Positions 1 to 11,703 of a stretch of DNA of 64,000 nucleotides are shown here, piece by piece. Position 1 is the first letter of the stretch, and each line of letters starts with the position of its first letter. The stretch is from Dichetophora obliterata (taxonomy: Eukaryota > Arthropoda > Insecta > Diptera > Sciomyzidae): positions 131,284,920 through 131,348,919 of the forward strand of contig OY986438.1 in assembly GCA_963920525.1 (NCBI GenBank). The letters are read 5' to 3'. A program made the translations under genes and the position numbers. The notes beneath the pieces were generated by a model. That model saw only the letters and a program-made list of their open reading frames with translations. It did no database searches and was not told the origin of the DNA.

Positions 1-320
1 TTTGAGAAAAACGCGTTTCTCTTAAAAGTTATTAATCCCCATAATAAAGTTAATTTCTCTTAAAAGTTATTTATCTCCATAAATAATAATCTGTTTAGCC
101 TGAAATTTTGAGAGAATACTTTTTAAATACATATTTTACTTTTGGAAAATGTGTAATGTTTTTTTCACCAAAATTCTTACTGGTTGTGCCCTCTTTATAT
201 CTTTCCACGTCAATATATTAACCTTTGTGCCATTTTAAGAGGTTTCACAGTTTTGATAAGGTCACTTTGTATGGAAGCTTGGCTTGGCTTTTATCCGATT
301 TTGCTCATTCTCGCACTTAA
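1..320. other. AT-rich stretch without a gene
   Basis: I see no coding signal here. A roughly 36-bp direct repeat (TTTCTCTTAAAAGTTATT followed by CCCCATAA or CTCCATAA) occurs twice between about 17 and 88. The rest is simple AT-rich sequence. Confidence 0.5.
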
Positions 321-797
321 TTTGGTTTCGATGAAAGTGCCGTTAATTTAATGTCCAGCTACTTCTGCAATAGGCTTCAAAAAGTCAAAATTGGTCAATT
401 CTCGTCAGGGTACAAAACCGTCTTAAGTGATGTCCCTCAGGGTTCTATAATTCTGTTTTCTATGTTTTTAAATGACATTTTTTCTGTTTGTAATCATCAA
501 TGATGTTCCTGATTTGTTTATAAATCAAATAAGCTTATTGTTGTGTTGAAAATTGTGAATTTAGGCTTCCATTTAAATTCTTCTCTGTCATGTGATGGCC
601 ATATTCATAGTATTGTAGGTAAAGTGCGTTATGATTTGCGTAACTTAAGATTATCTTCCAGTGTAACTTCAGTTGATATAAGGCGTAAGTTGGTAGTTCA
701 ACTTATCTTACCTGTTATAACTTTTTCTGAAATTGTGTATAGTAAACTGGATTCCTCGTCCCAGTTAAAACTTCAGATTGCGTTTAACCCTGGATAA
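321..797 (+). pseudogene. LINE (non-LTR retrotransposon) reverse-transcriptase relic
   Basis: Conceptual translation from 321 gives a finger/palm segment with SYFCNRLQKVKIG, then SDVPQGSII and FLNDIFSV. These correspond to the NR-Q-V, G-V-P-Q-G-S and NDI motifs of jockey/CR1-type LINE reverse transcriptases. A stop follows at about 500. The catalytic YADD block is missing, apparently by deletion. The frame resumes at 543 with LGFHLNSSLSCDGHI, the typical 'LG..L...L.W..HI' thumb region, and runs to 797. It is therefore an internally deleted, dead fragment. No endonuclease domain, 5' end or poly(A) tail is seen. Family assignment beyond LINE is uncertain. Confidence 0.75.
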
Positions 798-826
798 CTA
801 ATCATATTTCTAATACGTTATAACCA

Positions 827-849
827 GTGTTAGTCGATTCGACTAACAC
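827..849. repeat. Perfect 11-bp-arm palindrome
   Basis: GTGTTAGTCGA, one base, then its exact reverse complement TCGACTAACAC. It lies about 30 bp after the end of the LINE relic. It could be the fused ends of a lost transposon or a hairpin. Nothing else indicates its role. Confidence 0.6.
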
Positions 850-1363
850 GCTCCAAAACTAGTTGTAGAGGAGCTGTTTGTACATAAAATACATTGAAAG
901 CTGTTGAAAATAAAAAAACTATGTATATTTTACTAGAAATAAAAAAAAATATATATTGGTCTTTGTTTTTTTTTATTTTTTACATATGTTCATAAGGTAC
1001 TTATTTCATCCACTTGAGATGTATCAAATAAGATTATTGAAAAAAAAAAATAGTAAATAAATATAAAAAACTTAAAAGGTTCTTCTATCACTATACCAAT
1101 AAAGCATTATTTATTACACAGTACGACAAAATCTTTTTTTTTGTTGAGTACACATGAGAAATGTTAACAGAATATGAAAATAGGCTTAAAATAAAGAAAT
1201 ACATATCTCGGCGTTTTGCTGTAGCACGTCAAAATTTTGAGAAAATCGATTTTTAAGTTTCGAAGGACCGTGGAGGTTCTGCACTTGTAATGCACTTGTA
1301 ATGTAATACTATTATAAAAATTTCTATAAAAACAGAATGGGTGAACCGATTTTAATGCTTGAG
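850..1363. other. AT-rich stretch without a gene
   Basis: Homopolymeric A/T runs and no coding signal. A short direct repeat, TGCACTTGTAATG, is present at about 1279-1302, close to the foldback element that follows. Confidence 0.5.
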
Positions 1364-1679
1364 CCAGTTTTAAAGAAGAAAATAAATTTGGATTTTTTTT
1401 TATTAAAAAAAAAATTTTTCTCCTCTAGATGGCGCTTTAATTTTCATGTAAATTTAAAAAATAACCAAAAATGTAATGTAATGTTATGTAATGTAAATGT
1501 AATGTAAAAATACAAAAATTAATATGAAATCTTAACTATTAGTTATTGGATTTCAAATTAACAACATTGTATTTTTAATTAATTTCGTACATTTTTGGTT
1601 ATTTTTTAACTTTACATGAAAATTAAAGCGCCGTCTAGCGGAGAAAAAAATTCAAATTTAATTTCCTTTTCAAAACTGG
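1364..1679. mobile_element. Foldback/MITE with about 110-bp inverted arms
   Basis: The left arm (1364-1473, starting CCAGTTTTAAAGAAG) and the reverse complement of the right arm (ending at 1679, starting CCAGTTTTGAAAAGG) match almost throughout. The shared stretch includes GGCGCTTTAATTTTCATGTA and ATAACCAAAAATGTA. The loop contains an ATGTA-type microsatellite (about 1470-1510). No clear target-site duplication is visible, and weaker symmetry may extend outward on both sides. Confidence 0.65.
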
Positions 1680-1918
1680 GAATGTATGATTAATCTATTA
1701 AATCGTAGAATTTTTGCTGTTTGTGTATTTATAGTAATCACGCACTACTAGGGTGATTCAAAGAATAAAACTTTTTCGCAAATCAAACCAGCCCGAGAGG
1801 AAATGAGATGGTTATATTGAGCGTTATATTCAGTTATATTCAGGATTCAGCGACCCTAAAACCATAATATCTATTATATGGTTTCAAGGTCCTCCTAATC
1901 TGGAAAAAATTTTTTATT

Positions 1919-2356
1919 CGCAATTATTCGTCGTGTTTTAAGTGCAGTGAAAATTTCAACAATTGCACATTGTTGCTTATCCATTTAAAGAAAGACCGCA
2001 ATTGTACATCTTTTGGTGAATTTATGTGCAAATTTAATCATTGCTTTCAATATTTTCATAATTTTTCTGTTTTTAAGCGGCACGTATTGCGTAAGCACAG
2101 AAGTGCGGAGCCCCATCTTGAAGTAAGCCGCGTTAGCGTCGTGGCAGTTTCCATAGAAACGGCTGAGCATCAATTCGAAGCAAATCGAGTTTTGGAAAGC
2201 CAGCTGATACCAAATATTAATAACGAAGTAAGAACGAGTACTTCTGAAATTTTAGCAAAATGGTCAGAGTTCAAAAACGCTACTGGATTTCATTTAGTAA
2301 GTAGAGCAGGTTTCATACTTAGAAATTTCCCAGTCAAAGGCAGACTGGAAATTTAG
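1919..2356 (+). CDS. Small open frame with C2H2-like zinc finger, unknown
   Basis: The reading frame is open from about 1880 and contains no good ATG start, so it may be an exon or a relic rather than a complete gene. Two zinc-finger-like units lie side by side. The first is CFKCSENF with His 12 residues after the second Cys but without a clear last His. The second is CKFNHCFQYF...KRHVLRKH, which fits C-x4-C-x12-H-x4-H. The following region (EILAKWSEFKNATG...) has no motif I know. A GCAG/GT at about 2306 could be a splice donor. Such lone fingers occur in transposon-derived and host zinc-finger proteins of insects. I cannot assign a function. Confidence 0.4.
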   Translation, partial: RNYSSCFKCSENFNNCTLLLIHLKKDRNCTSFGEFMCKFNHCFQYFHNFSVFKRHVLRKHRSAEPHLEVSRVSVVAVSIETAEHQFEANRVLESQLIPNINNEVRTSTSEILAKWSEFKNATGFHLVSRAGFILRNFPVKGRLEI

Positions 2357-4769
2357 AAATTTTAAGAACTAACAAAACAACTAAATCTTTAAAACTTATT
2401 TTTAACTTTCCTTTTTAGACAGATTTAGACTTCTAACAAAAATTTTCTGAAAGCGAGTGCTTTTTGGCTAAATGGTCAGTCTTTTCGCCAAAAATTTTGG
2501 ATATGCTGAAAAGTAAAATAAACAAAAACAGTGTCGTTGGAAAAGAACTCGGTTTTCTTACTTCTACCAACGTCGAAAGTAAATGCACAATCATTTTAAA
2601 TCAATTATATATTTAATGAAATATCTACACCCACTAAGCCGGCAAAAAATGAAAAAACCATGCGGCGATATACTGTACCAGTAATACAAACCATAAATAT
2701 TATGATTTTATTCTTCCATTTTATGAAAAATTAAAAAATTAAAAAATTAAAAATGACTAGGAATCGCACTGGCAAGATTATTTAAGTTTTTTAAGGATTT
2801 TTGTAGGACCCTACGTTAAAATTTTACATTTAAGCAAAATTTACATATTTCCGAACTAAAAATATTATTTTATTTTCTCTAATCTGTACTTACTTATGAA
2901 AGTTTTGAGTCTTCAGTGAAAGCAATGTGCTTGAAAAAATTTGGTTTGTTTGGTTCGGTATCTCAGCCGAATTACCGAATTCTGTCCCACGCAAGTTTAG
3001 AGAGCTGAAGTAACATGATCACTTGTTAATTTGTGTAAAGAAATAATCGCGTTTTGGTTTTTTCTTTGCTTTTAAACAATTTACTTACGTAATTACAGGT
3101 ATATTTTTTTATGTAATTATGATATAAGTTTTATTTTATCGAATTTTAATGAAACAACAAAAATTCAGCATATTTGTATTTTTCAAGCTAAATTTATGAA
3201 AGCCAAGGTTTTTTTACTTTAAGAAAAACATTGAGGATTATTTAGCAATTTGATGATTAATCTTTTTAACTAATCTTTAGCAGGTGTTGTTGGCTCCATG
3301 AGCGTTGAGTAGAAAAGGAAATTTAAAATTTTCTCCGGAAATCAATAAATGTTTTAGGTAAATGTCAAAAAAAAAAAAATATGGATTTGTTAAAGAAGTT
3401 TGACAACTGAATTGTTCTTTACATTAACTCATTTTGAACCGGCACCAGATCACCTTGAAATTTTTGATAAATTTTCGGAGCGTTTTGTTATTAAGAATTC
3501 TTACCACAAAAGTAGAAAAAAAATTTTATACGCCTCTTTAGAAGTGGCACCCTGTACGAAAAATCGTACACTGCTCCATATCGTTAAAAAAAAATATTTG
3601 TACTAAAAAACCTATGAGTAAATATTAAAAGCGAGACGTATTTTTTAAGATTTTGTTTATTTCATAAATCAAATCTATTTATTTGGCATGGGGTGGATAT
3701 TAATGAAAATATATTGGATGAAGATGCTTATTGTATCTTAGGTACATATTTGTAGTTTTTTAATGACAAACTCCACAACGTAAGTATTTCGAATTTGCAT
3801 CTTTTGCAACTAAATGTTTCCCGTTGATTTTTGGCAGTCCTGCCAGTTTACCTCCATTTTCTTTGACTTTGTTGGAGAGGAAGAGGTCTTCACATATCTT
3901 TACCAGTGTTGCCGTTTTGGCAATTTATGGCAATTTCTCGCGGTCAGTTTTTGGCTATGTGGCGATTTTGTTTTTCTTTTTGCTATTTATTTAATTCAAT
4001 TAAATAAAAACTCTGGATCGTACAGACGCCATTTTTAAATAATCTCGTCTAACAACGGGCTAACAGCGGAACAACGGGCTAACAGCGGCAGTACATCTGA
4101 CGAGCTGTGATAGTTCTACAATGAAAATGAGCAGTGTTATTTAAGTACAGTTGGGGAAAAAGTTTATATTGGAAAACCACATAATAATATTGAATACAGT
4201 GAATAAAATATAATACAAACAAAATTACTTTGTTTTAATTTAAAATTAAATAGGGCATTTTATTCCAACATCTAACTTCATACACAAAAAATTCTTTTGT
4301 GTCACACACAAGTGGCGATACTATCAACATCCGCATCGTGTAGTAAGATTTGCTTTTTTTTTGTTGCGCATACGTGTGCTGCTGACTGAGAGCTTTGAAA
4401 AATTTGATGACATACAAAGGGCATTCAACGGCCGTATAGCAGCCATACAGCGGCTGTAAACTTAATTTAGGCCTTATATGACCGTTGTTCGACCGCTGGG
4501 CTTTTTGTATTATTTTAAGGCCATCTTCGACCCTTGTACAGTCGTGCGGTCCATGTTTGGCCTTATATTTTTACTCGAGTTGTTAGTACATATTGATATG
4601 TAAGTTTGTTTTGTTTCTTTTTTATAATACGGTGAATAAATATTTTGGTAATATGTATTTATAACATTTTGCCTATTTTTATTTTGCGTTCTGGTTACAA
4701 AAAAAATTTGCTCCGGCAAAACTGATCATTACTCGAAAATCTACTTGAAATATCGGCTTATGAAGCTGC
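2357..4769. other. AT-rich stretch without recognisable gene
   Basis: No convincing coding region; the frame at 3400-3606 resembles nothing I know. A 19-bp unit (AACAACGGGCTAACAGCGG) is repeated twice in tandem at 4051-4088. At 3901-3960 a segment starting CCAGTGTTGCCGTTTTGGCA looks like a lone hAT-type terminus. The rest is low-complexity A/T. Confidence 0.4.
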
Positions 4770-5227
4770 TTTTTCAATTAAACAATGTAGATTCCATGTG
4801 TTAACTAGAGCGCTATTTAGGTCAGCTACAAATAAAGTTACCCACCACATTTTCCCTAATATGGCCACGCGATAGTTTGACACGGCATTGTCATGAAGAT
4901 CTAAGTACTCCACCCATGTTCTTATTGTAGTGTTAAATAGTTTGTGCTATTTCCAGTGCAACTTTCTTCTTGTGCACTTTATCATATCGGGCTGCACATG
5001 CCATTGGTTCTATCGTTTTTTTATAAGCGTAACTTCATAAATTGTCGCTCAAACGTAACAATAAAATTTTATTCATTTTTACAAAAAGATAATATGTTGA
5101 ACCTTTTGTCAAATTTTTTCCAGTACGTATTCCAGTACGTAATTAGGCACCATTTCAACGATTAGCGCGAATTGATGACATCGTGATGACTTTGATTTGT
5201 ACAGATAGACAACAAACTCAAGACGAC

Positions 5228-6839
5228 GTCAGCACCAGTGATCTGCAAGCGATGGCATTTTCGCTACTTGCAATCTACCCTCAACAAATACAGTGACAGT
5301 CTGACCGCACTACGCAAGCGCTGCGATTGTTGTGTCGAACATACTTGCAACATTGAAGCCAACTGTGTATGAGCGTGTCGTACGACCACAATAATGCATG
5401 TTCGAGTTGTTGGTTTGATAACCAGCGCAGGGTCTTTTCAACTTCTGGTATGCAATGGTAAGTATGGTCATTTACAAGCAACAAAACAAAGACATAAAGC
5501 GTAACTCCTGCATAAAAAAACCAGCGCTTATTTTGTTCTCCGAACACAAAGTATTTGCAGTAACATTGCAGTAATATTGCAGTTACTTTGCGTGACTTTT
5601 GAGAGCTTGTAGCTCATAAGCTAATGGTTCAATTGAGCTGATTTCTTTTTTAAAATAAATTATAAAGTTGAATTGAGTGAGCAATAAAATTTGTTTAGTA
5701 AATTTTTAAAGATATTTATTAAATTTAGTTTTTTAAGAAATTATATCAGACGCCATTTTACTATAAAACACCTTTAATCACTGATTTTGATAAGATTCTG
5801 TATGCATGCAGATCTTTAATAAAGCTACAACTTTTGTTCAATTGTTCAAAATTATGAAATAATAGGGTCGCCACCTAATAATATGACTTTTCAAGAGTTT
5901 AAAACTGATAAATGACGTTTAAAACTCTTGAAAAGACATATTATTAGGTGGCAACCGTATTATTTCAAAATTTTATAATATTGAAATTCTGACAGTGGAT
6001 TCGGATTCAGCGACCCATTTTTGGTGTACGATTTTTTTTTTGCCAGCCCCGAATTCATAAAACTACAAAAAATTAAGGTGGTAACCCTATCCACCATCTT
6101 GAATTTTAAAATTCTGACTTTAGATTCGAAATCAGCGACCCCTTAACACTGATAAATGATGTTTAAAACCCTTAAAAATACATATTATTAGGTGGCAGTA
6201 CTGTGGTAAAAATTTAGGTGGCAACCCTAGCCTCCATCTTAAATTTTAAAACTGTGACATTATATTCGAAATCAAATCCGTTGTCAGAATTTCAAAATTA
6301 CAAGAATTCGCAAAAATGAAAAAAAATCTAGGTGGCAACTCTATCCGCCATCTTAAATTTTAAAGTTTGACATCATCTTCGAAATAAGTTACCCCTAAAA
6401 CTTCCTAAAACTATTTACTCTATTCATACTGAAGTAATCTACAAACACTTGAGTAAAAATGCAGTGTACGCGCTGATTTCATCGTTCGTAAGCTTACTTT
6501 TGTATCACTGCTTAGCCGAAGTTGAAATCAACCTGCAATGGTACACGAGGCAGTAGCTCAAAATAATGCATAATTATAACGATTGCCGTTCATGCGCTGT
6601 GGTTTATACATTTAATTATTTTATGCAAACATCTATACTTTCCACTGAAGTCGAAGCACACATCACACAGTGTTTGACTTTGGTACAATTGGCTAATGCA
6701 ACATGCTTGATGTTGTAAGTGAGCTCGATGGCGTAGAATATGTTGCATGGTATTAATGATATTGAAGTCATACAAAAACTAAGTATGTACTGGGTGTAAA
6801 AGCAGTTGCAGTTCATCGCTGCAGGTCTCTGGTCAGCAT
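5228..6839 (-). mobile_element. hAT non-autonomous element, copy 1 (element 5236-6831)
   Basis: The element is 1596 bp. Ends read CAGTGATCTGCAAGCGATGG from 5236 and, on the opposite strand, CAGAGACCTGCAGCGATG from 6831. These are imperfect inverted repeats of the hAT type (CAG-n-G-x-x-CTGCA). The flanks are GTCAGCAC (5228-5235) and GTCAGCAT (6832-6839), an 8-bp duplication with one mismatch, as expected for hAT. The target is the piggyBac transposase gene. It is the reverse complement of the element at 27787-29621 but about 239 bp shorter, because it has fewer internal repeat units. No hAT transposase motifs are present, so it would depend on enzyme supplied elsewhere. An open frame of 88 codons (5547 down to 5281) is shared with the other copy but resembles nothing I know. 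Confidence 0.88.
5862..5975. repeat. Long hairpin inside hAT copy 1
   Basis: Arms of about 55 bp surround a short loop containing CTGATAAATGACGTTT. The left arm includes GCCACCTAATAATATGACTT and the right arm its near-complement ending in TATTATTAGGTGGC. The same structure occurs in copy 2 at about 28886-29015. The arm sequence matches pieces of the adjacent tandem repeats, suggesting that it arose by inversion of one unit. Confidence 0.7.
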
Positions 6840-7650
6840 CTAAGCCAATATGTTTATTGTATCCACCAGCATCGCCATACGGATAGAATTGCAACATGTA
6901 TCCTTCTGACGAGCAAAGACACCACAGTTCATAGCAAAAACTTATGGGTTTGTCACGAATATACATTTTGCAAGAGTGTTTACCATAGTACGGCTCATCA
7001 ATCCAAAGATGTTCGCTGAAAATACCAATCTTACTAAAATTTATATTCAACAAATAAAAGTATGGGCCTAGTTTTGCGAATTTAACTCTTTCATTCAAAC
7101 TGTTGTTGTTACTCAAGTGAAAATATTTCTTCAAGAGCTTGAACTTAGTTCGAGACATTTCTTGTTTTATTATTGGCCGGCCTAGAGCAAGGTTCATTTG
7201 TAAGGTTGTGGCACTTGAGAGAAATACACTCTTTTTCCGCCTTTGCTCGAACTGTCACTATACTTTTCTTTGCTCTAAGCATTCATTGGCCGCATTCAGC
7301 GCAGACAACAGTTGGCAACTGTTGTGTAAAAATTCGCTGAATGGTACAAATTTGGTAGCGATAACTAAAACTGATAAAGTAGCGAACGCCTTTTAATCAA
7401 GCGAACAAATTCTATGCTACATGAACATAACTGTTTGTTTAACTGTCACATGCTGTTACTGACTCTGTTAAATTAATAAACGCAGAAAGAACGCAGCAAA
7501 TTTAAGTGAGAAACCTTTGCAATTGAATTAAATTTACATACAAATTAAATTGAATCTAACTTCTGACGTGTAGAGTAGCAACTCATTCAGAGAAAAACAT
7601 CGTGAACTAAGGTAGCGCTACCATTAGTCTGTGGACAGAGTAAACGCTGA

Positions 7651-7652
7651 AG

Positions 7653-7684
<32 letters not shown>

Positions 7685-7685
7685 T
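7651..7685. repeat. GCAG microsatellite
   Basis: About nine tandem GCAG/GGCA units in the left arm of the foldback element. A shorter array (GCCTGCCTGCCTGCC-type) lies at the mirrored place in each right arm (about 9506-9523 and 11538-11555). A repetitive AGR-QAGR peptide read from it is an artefact. Confidence 0.9.
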
Positions 7686-7768
7686 TTGCTTACTTGTCCC
7701 AGTGCGAGAAAACTCGCTTCATACGATTTCATATAAACCTGCTCGAAGTGTGCAGAGTGGAAGCAGGC

Positions 7769-7790
7769 AGGTCAGATCAGATCAGATCAG
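7769..7790. repeat. AGATC microsatellite
   Basis: Four tandem AGATC units next to the left GCAG array. The mirrored arm has two units (CTGATCTGATCTG, about 9445-9458), so copy number differs between arms of the same transposon. Confidence 0.85.
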
Positions 7791-9674
7791 GTTGTTGCGA
7801 GAAAACAGGCTGGCGCAGGTTTCTCGCAACTGAATTTGTTATTTTTGTGTTGTTTTTGTAATTTTTCAACTAAACTGAGTTTTTTTAATCTTTAGAATAC
7901 AAGACCAATTACAACAAAAACATTCAACAACAACAACGCGTTGAACGAAACAAACAACAACAGCAGCTACCGCGCACATGTTTATGTGAGTGAGAGGGTT
8001 ATTTTTGGTGGGTATTGACAAATTTGGTTAACGTCGATTAAGATTGTGTTGTTGTTGATGAAGTTGTACACCCAAAAGAAAGAAAGAATAGGAAATTGTT
8101 GGGCATGCAGGAAACAAAAGAAATGCATATAAAACAAATATAACAAAAACAAAATTAAATTGCTTGGTTTTGCAATTTTTTTAATATTTTGAACAGTAAA
8201 ACCAGGGTCTATTATGTTGGCAGCCCTCAAATTCCAAAATTTTTGTAATACAAAAATCAAAAATAATTAAAAAGCATTAATTTTAAAGTCATGTGAAATG
8301 AGATATAACGTTTTTATGATTTTTCTGATTTTTTTTGTGTGTTCAAAATGCCAGAAACAGGCACTTTGTGGATTTTTGATAAAAAAATCAAGTTTAACCA
8401 GCTATAACTTTTATCTTAGGATTTTGGTTTTTTAACTTTGTGCACAAAATAGCTCAAGATTATGCTTTAAGCATTATTGTTATTGGGTAACATTTTGCAT
8501 TTTTGAATTTTTGCGAATTTTTTTCGTAAAAGTACTCAAACTCGAGACTTTCAAAAAGATATACTTCTAATAAAGAATTTCATAACTAAAAAGTTATTCA
8601 AACTAATGACACAATTTTTTGTATTAATATTAAGTGTTGTTTCAGAAAATTGTTTAACAACATTTCATTGCAATTTTTTCAAAATTTGGATTTTTACGAT
8701 TTTTCTTATTACAACAAGAAAATATGATTTTTTCGAAAAATAAAATATCACAACTCTGGTACTTTTTACCCTATTTTTCTCAACAATGACACAATGTAAA
8801 GGTATTTAAATCTGCTATTGATTAAAAGTATAAAATAATTTTATCAGTTTACAGAATTTTAATAAACATTTTAATGACGAAACACCTCATTTCGCCCTTA
8901 ATACCAATGTAATGAGATTAAATTGCAATGAGCTTTACTTTATCGGTGTCCAATTTGAATAAAATTTCTGTAGAGTTATCGTATCGGCCATTGGAACATT
9001 CCTAGCCACCGAGGAAATGACAATTTTTGTTTGAAATTCTCAGTGCAATTCTGGGCTGGCCTAGTGGCACAACATATCGCACATCCTCTTCAAAGCAGTC
9101 ACAACTCAAAATGTTTACGTATATTCTTTTTAGTGTAAGACTATTTGTAGTGATAATATACATCGGCTATCTTAATTTCGTACACATATTCTTAGTCTTT
9201 AATTAAAACAAAATCGTTTTATTTTTTTTTTTTTTTTTGTATGGATTCGCTTGAAAAAAAAAGCTTCGCTTAAAAAAATTATTTTTTCTCTTCCTGAACA
9301 TAAAATTTTTTGAGCTGTATCTCTTTTGAAGAGAGTGTGCTATTTATGTATAGAAAATAAAAAATTTTCATAAGCGCCATTAGCGGAGGATGCAAAATAG
9401 AAAGCAATAGGCGAAAAAAATAAATAACAAACTTTTTCTCGCACTGATCTGATCTGTCCTGCTCGCATTCACTCTGCACGGCTTATTTTCTGAGCAGGTA
9501 CCTGCCAGCGCCTGCCTGCCTGCCTTCTCGCATCAGCGTTTACTCTGTCCGCAGACTTACAGTTCACAACAGTTGTTTGCGCTGAATGCGGCCATTTGCT
9601 TCATTTCTTTTCATCCATTCTGACAGGTAGACCGAGCTCGCTCTCAAGTGCCACAACCTTATAAATGAGCCTTG

Positions 9675-9905
9675 GCCTAGAGAAGGTTTAGTACTCCAGT
9701 AATCGGTGATGGCTGGAACTGTGCTATAGCCAGACATCAATAAAATTCCTAAGATACGCTGCATGTCGTCATTGTTGCAAACATTACCGATGTTATTATT
9801 TTAAATGTAATATCTCAGGCGCGTACGCGGGGGGATTTGGGTGTTCAAACCCCTGTCCCCGAAATGCACGAATTTTAATGAGCACCGAGAGCAATTCTCA
9901 GCGCA
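9675..9905 (-). pseudogene. piggyBac transposase N-terminal segment, duplication copy 1
   Basis: Minus-strand translation gives ILGILLMSGYSTVPAITDYW followed by STKPSLG, the family's 'F-L-G-I-x-L-x-x-G-Y ... YWS' block just ahead of the M-S-R motif. Coding stops at 9675 where the foldback element begins with its target duplication. The rest of the gene lies beyond it at 7187 and below. A frameshift relative to copy 2 (one base fewer near 9842, in GTGTTCAAACCCC) breaks the upstream part of the frame. With the segments at 7187-6832 and 5235-4770 it forms one original gene. Confidence 0.8.
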
Positions 9906-11703
9906 ACATGCCATCCGTTGTGTGTTTATGGTCACGATAAAGATCATTAGATGACATTTCACATTGGAAAAAAATAAATAGACTCAATTTAAAACATTTA
10001 TTGTGAAAAGACTATAATATATATAGAGACTTAGAATTTTTTAACAATACTGAGGGAAATAAGTGTTAAAATTAAATCAAACTATGTACATATTAAACGA
10101 ATTTGTTCTTCAAATAGAGCTTGAAACAATTTCATTAAAGTTAAACACAAATGTTTGGTAAGTTAAATTTAAAACATAAGTTTTTGTTTTCAAAACAATT
10201 TTTTAAAAATACTTTTATAGTAAACATTTACAGATTGAAAACATTTATTTAAAAAAAAAAATTTAAAACAAAAAATTTAATATTGAGAACAAATAATTTA
10301 AAACTTATTTTTAATATATTGTGCTAAAATTCGATGCCATTTTTTAATTTTGTCGAAAAATCGTCAAAGTGTAATAAAATTACCATTTGAAATTCTAAGA
10401 AAAATGTTTAATTGTTGTAAGGTTGAAATACGTTATTTTAAATGAGATATCAACAAATAAAATCCTTTAAGTACTTTAAGAAATACAATGGATAAATCGT
10501 AGTTCCAAGTGTGAAAAATTGCAATGCTTTTCCAATACAAAATTTTGTGAAAAATGCAAATTCTTTTTAATTTGCACTATAATTTTAATGTGTTTTTCCC
10601 AGGAAGTAATTCTTTGGAAATTTGCAATTATAGGAAGGTATGTATGAGTTAAATATCCTGTTAAAATTAAAGGTATTTAAAATTCACGCGCAGTCATGTC
10701 GTCTTAAAATTAAACAGACATATTTTCTGTTTTTAATTATAATAAATCAGTGAATTTACATATAATTGAACAACTGCAATCGTGGCATTTAATTGCAAAA
10801 AAATCAGATAATAACGTGGTCATTACTTTAAATTATATTCTAATTCAGCAGCCCATGATGGTTTTCAATGGCTGTGTCGGTAGTGATTTTATTTATTGTG
10901 ATTGTGATACTTGTAATAGTAATTGTGGTACTTGTAATAAGATTTATGAAGTTATGAATGAAAAATCGCGCGATTTTTAAGAAAATTTTTTCAAATATTT
11001 ACTTTGTTTCCAGTATGAGCTGACATGTCTTAACAAACTGAGGAAACGACAATTTTTGTTTGAAATTCTCAGTGCAATTCTGGGCTGGCCTAGTGGCACA
11101 ACATATCGCACATCCTCTTCAAAGCAGTCACAACTCAAAATGTTTACGTATATTATTTTTAGTGTAAGACTATTTGTAGTGATAATATACATCGGCTATC
11201 TTAATTTCGTACACATATTCTTAATAATAGTCTTTAATTAAAACAAAATCGTTTTATTTTTTTTTTTTTTTGTATGGATTCGCTTGAAAAAAAAGCTTCG
11301 CTTAAAAAAATTATTTTTTGCTCTTCCTGAACATAAAATTTTTTGAGCTGTATCTCTTTTGAAGAGAGTGTGCTATTTATGTATAGAAAATAAAAAATTT
11401 TCATAAGCGCCATTAGCGGAGGATGCAAAATAGAAAGCAATAGGCGAAAAAAATAAATAACAAACTTTTTCTCGCACTGATCTGATCTGTCCTGCTCGCA
11501 TTCACTCTGCACGGCTTATTTTCTGAGCAGGTACCTGCCAGCGCCTGCCTGCCTGCCTTCTCGCATCAGCGTTTACTCTGTCCGCAGACTTACAGTTCAC
11601 AACAGTTGTTTGCGCTGAATGCGGCCATTTGCTTCATTTCTTTTCATCCATTCTGACAGGTAGATCGAGCTCGCTCTCAAGTGCCACAACCTTATAAATG
11701 AGC

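Larger units (their letters stand above)
4770..7187 (-). pseudogene. piggyBac transposase relic, split by a hAT insertion
   Basis: This is a piggyBac-family transposase read on the minus strand. The middle part (7187 down to 6832) gives EMSRTKFKLLKKYFHLS, LWIDEPYYGK and KPISFCYELW...GYMLQFYPYG, matching the family's M-S-R-xF, S/W-x-D-E and K-P-x-x-G/Y-x-x-W blocks. The C-terminal part (5235 down to about 4770) gives ADVVLSLL, then with stops and frameshifts ALEIAQTI, HYNKNMGGV, NAVSNYRVAILGKMWW. This is the conserved 'Y-N-x-x-M-G-G-V-D ... Y ... K-W-W' region. A hAT element (5236-6831) lies inside; removing it plus one copy of its 8-bp duplication rejoins GLDAD to VVLSLL in frame. The N-terminal part was pushed away by the foldback element and lies at 9675 and above. 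The gene is dead: several stops, no cysteine-rich tail seen. Confidence 0.8.
7180..9682. mobile_element. Foldback-type DNA transposon with long inverted arms (element 7188-9674)
   Basis: A 2487-bp element bounded by inverted ends of about 34 bp: CAAGGTTCATTTGTAAGGTT at 7188 and, reversed from 9674, CAAGGCTCATTTATAAGGTT. The perfect 8-bp duplication GCCTAGAG lies at 7180-7187 and 9675-9682. Inside the ends the arms stay collinear but imperfect (about 7188-7855 against 9410-9674). Both carry a GGCCGCATTCAGCGCA block, a GACAGAGTAAACGCTGA block, a GCAG array and an AGATC array. The 8-bp duplication and internal AAGGT in the termini recall the P superfamily, but hAT is not excluded. No transposase is recognised. 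It sits inside the piggyBac gene, and removing it rejoins YWSTKPSLG to RPIIKQEMSRTKF in frame. Confidence 0.82.

Noticed and set aside
4051..4500. GGGCTAACAGCGG and CCGTTGTTCGACCGCTGGGC as ends of one element
   Set aside because: The inverted match is too short and interrupted to define a transposon.
5281..5547. 88-codon frame conserved between the two hAT copies
   Set aside because: Of three base differences to the other copy two change the amino acid, so there is no sign of purifying selection. No known domain. Kept only as part of the element.
6616..7197. A 193-codon minus-strand open frame
   Set aside because: It is a chimera: piggyBac coding down to 6832, then the end of the hAT element. 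It is not one gene.
7631..7861. Open frame with repeated AGRQ
   Set aside because: Translation of a GCAG microsatellite; no gene evidence.
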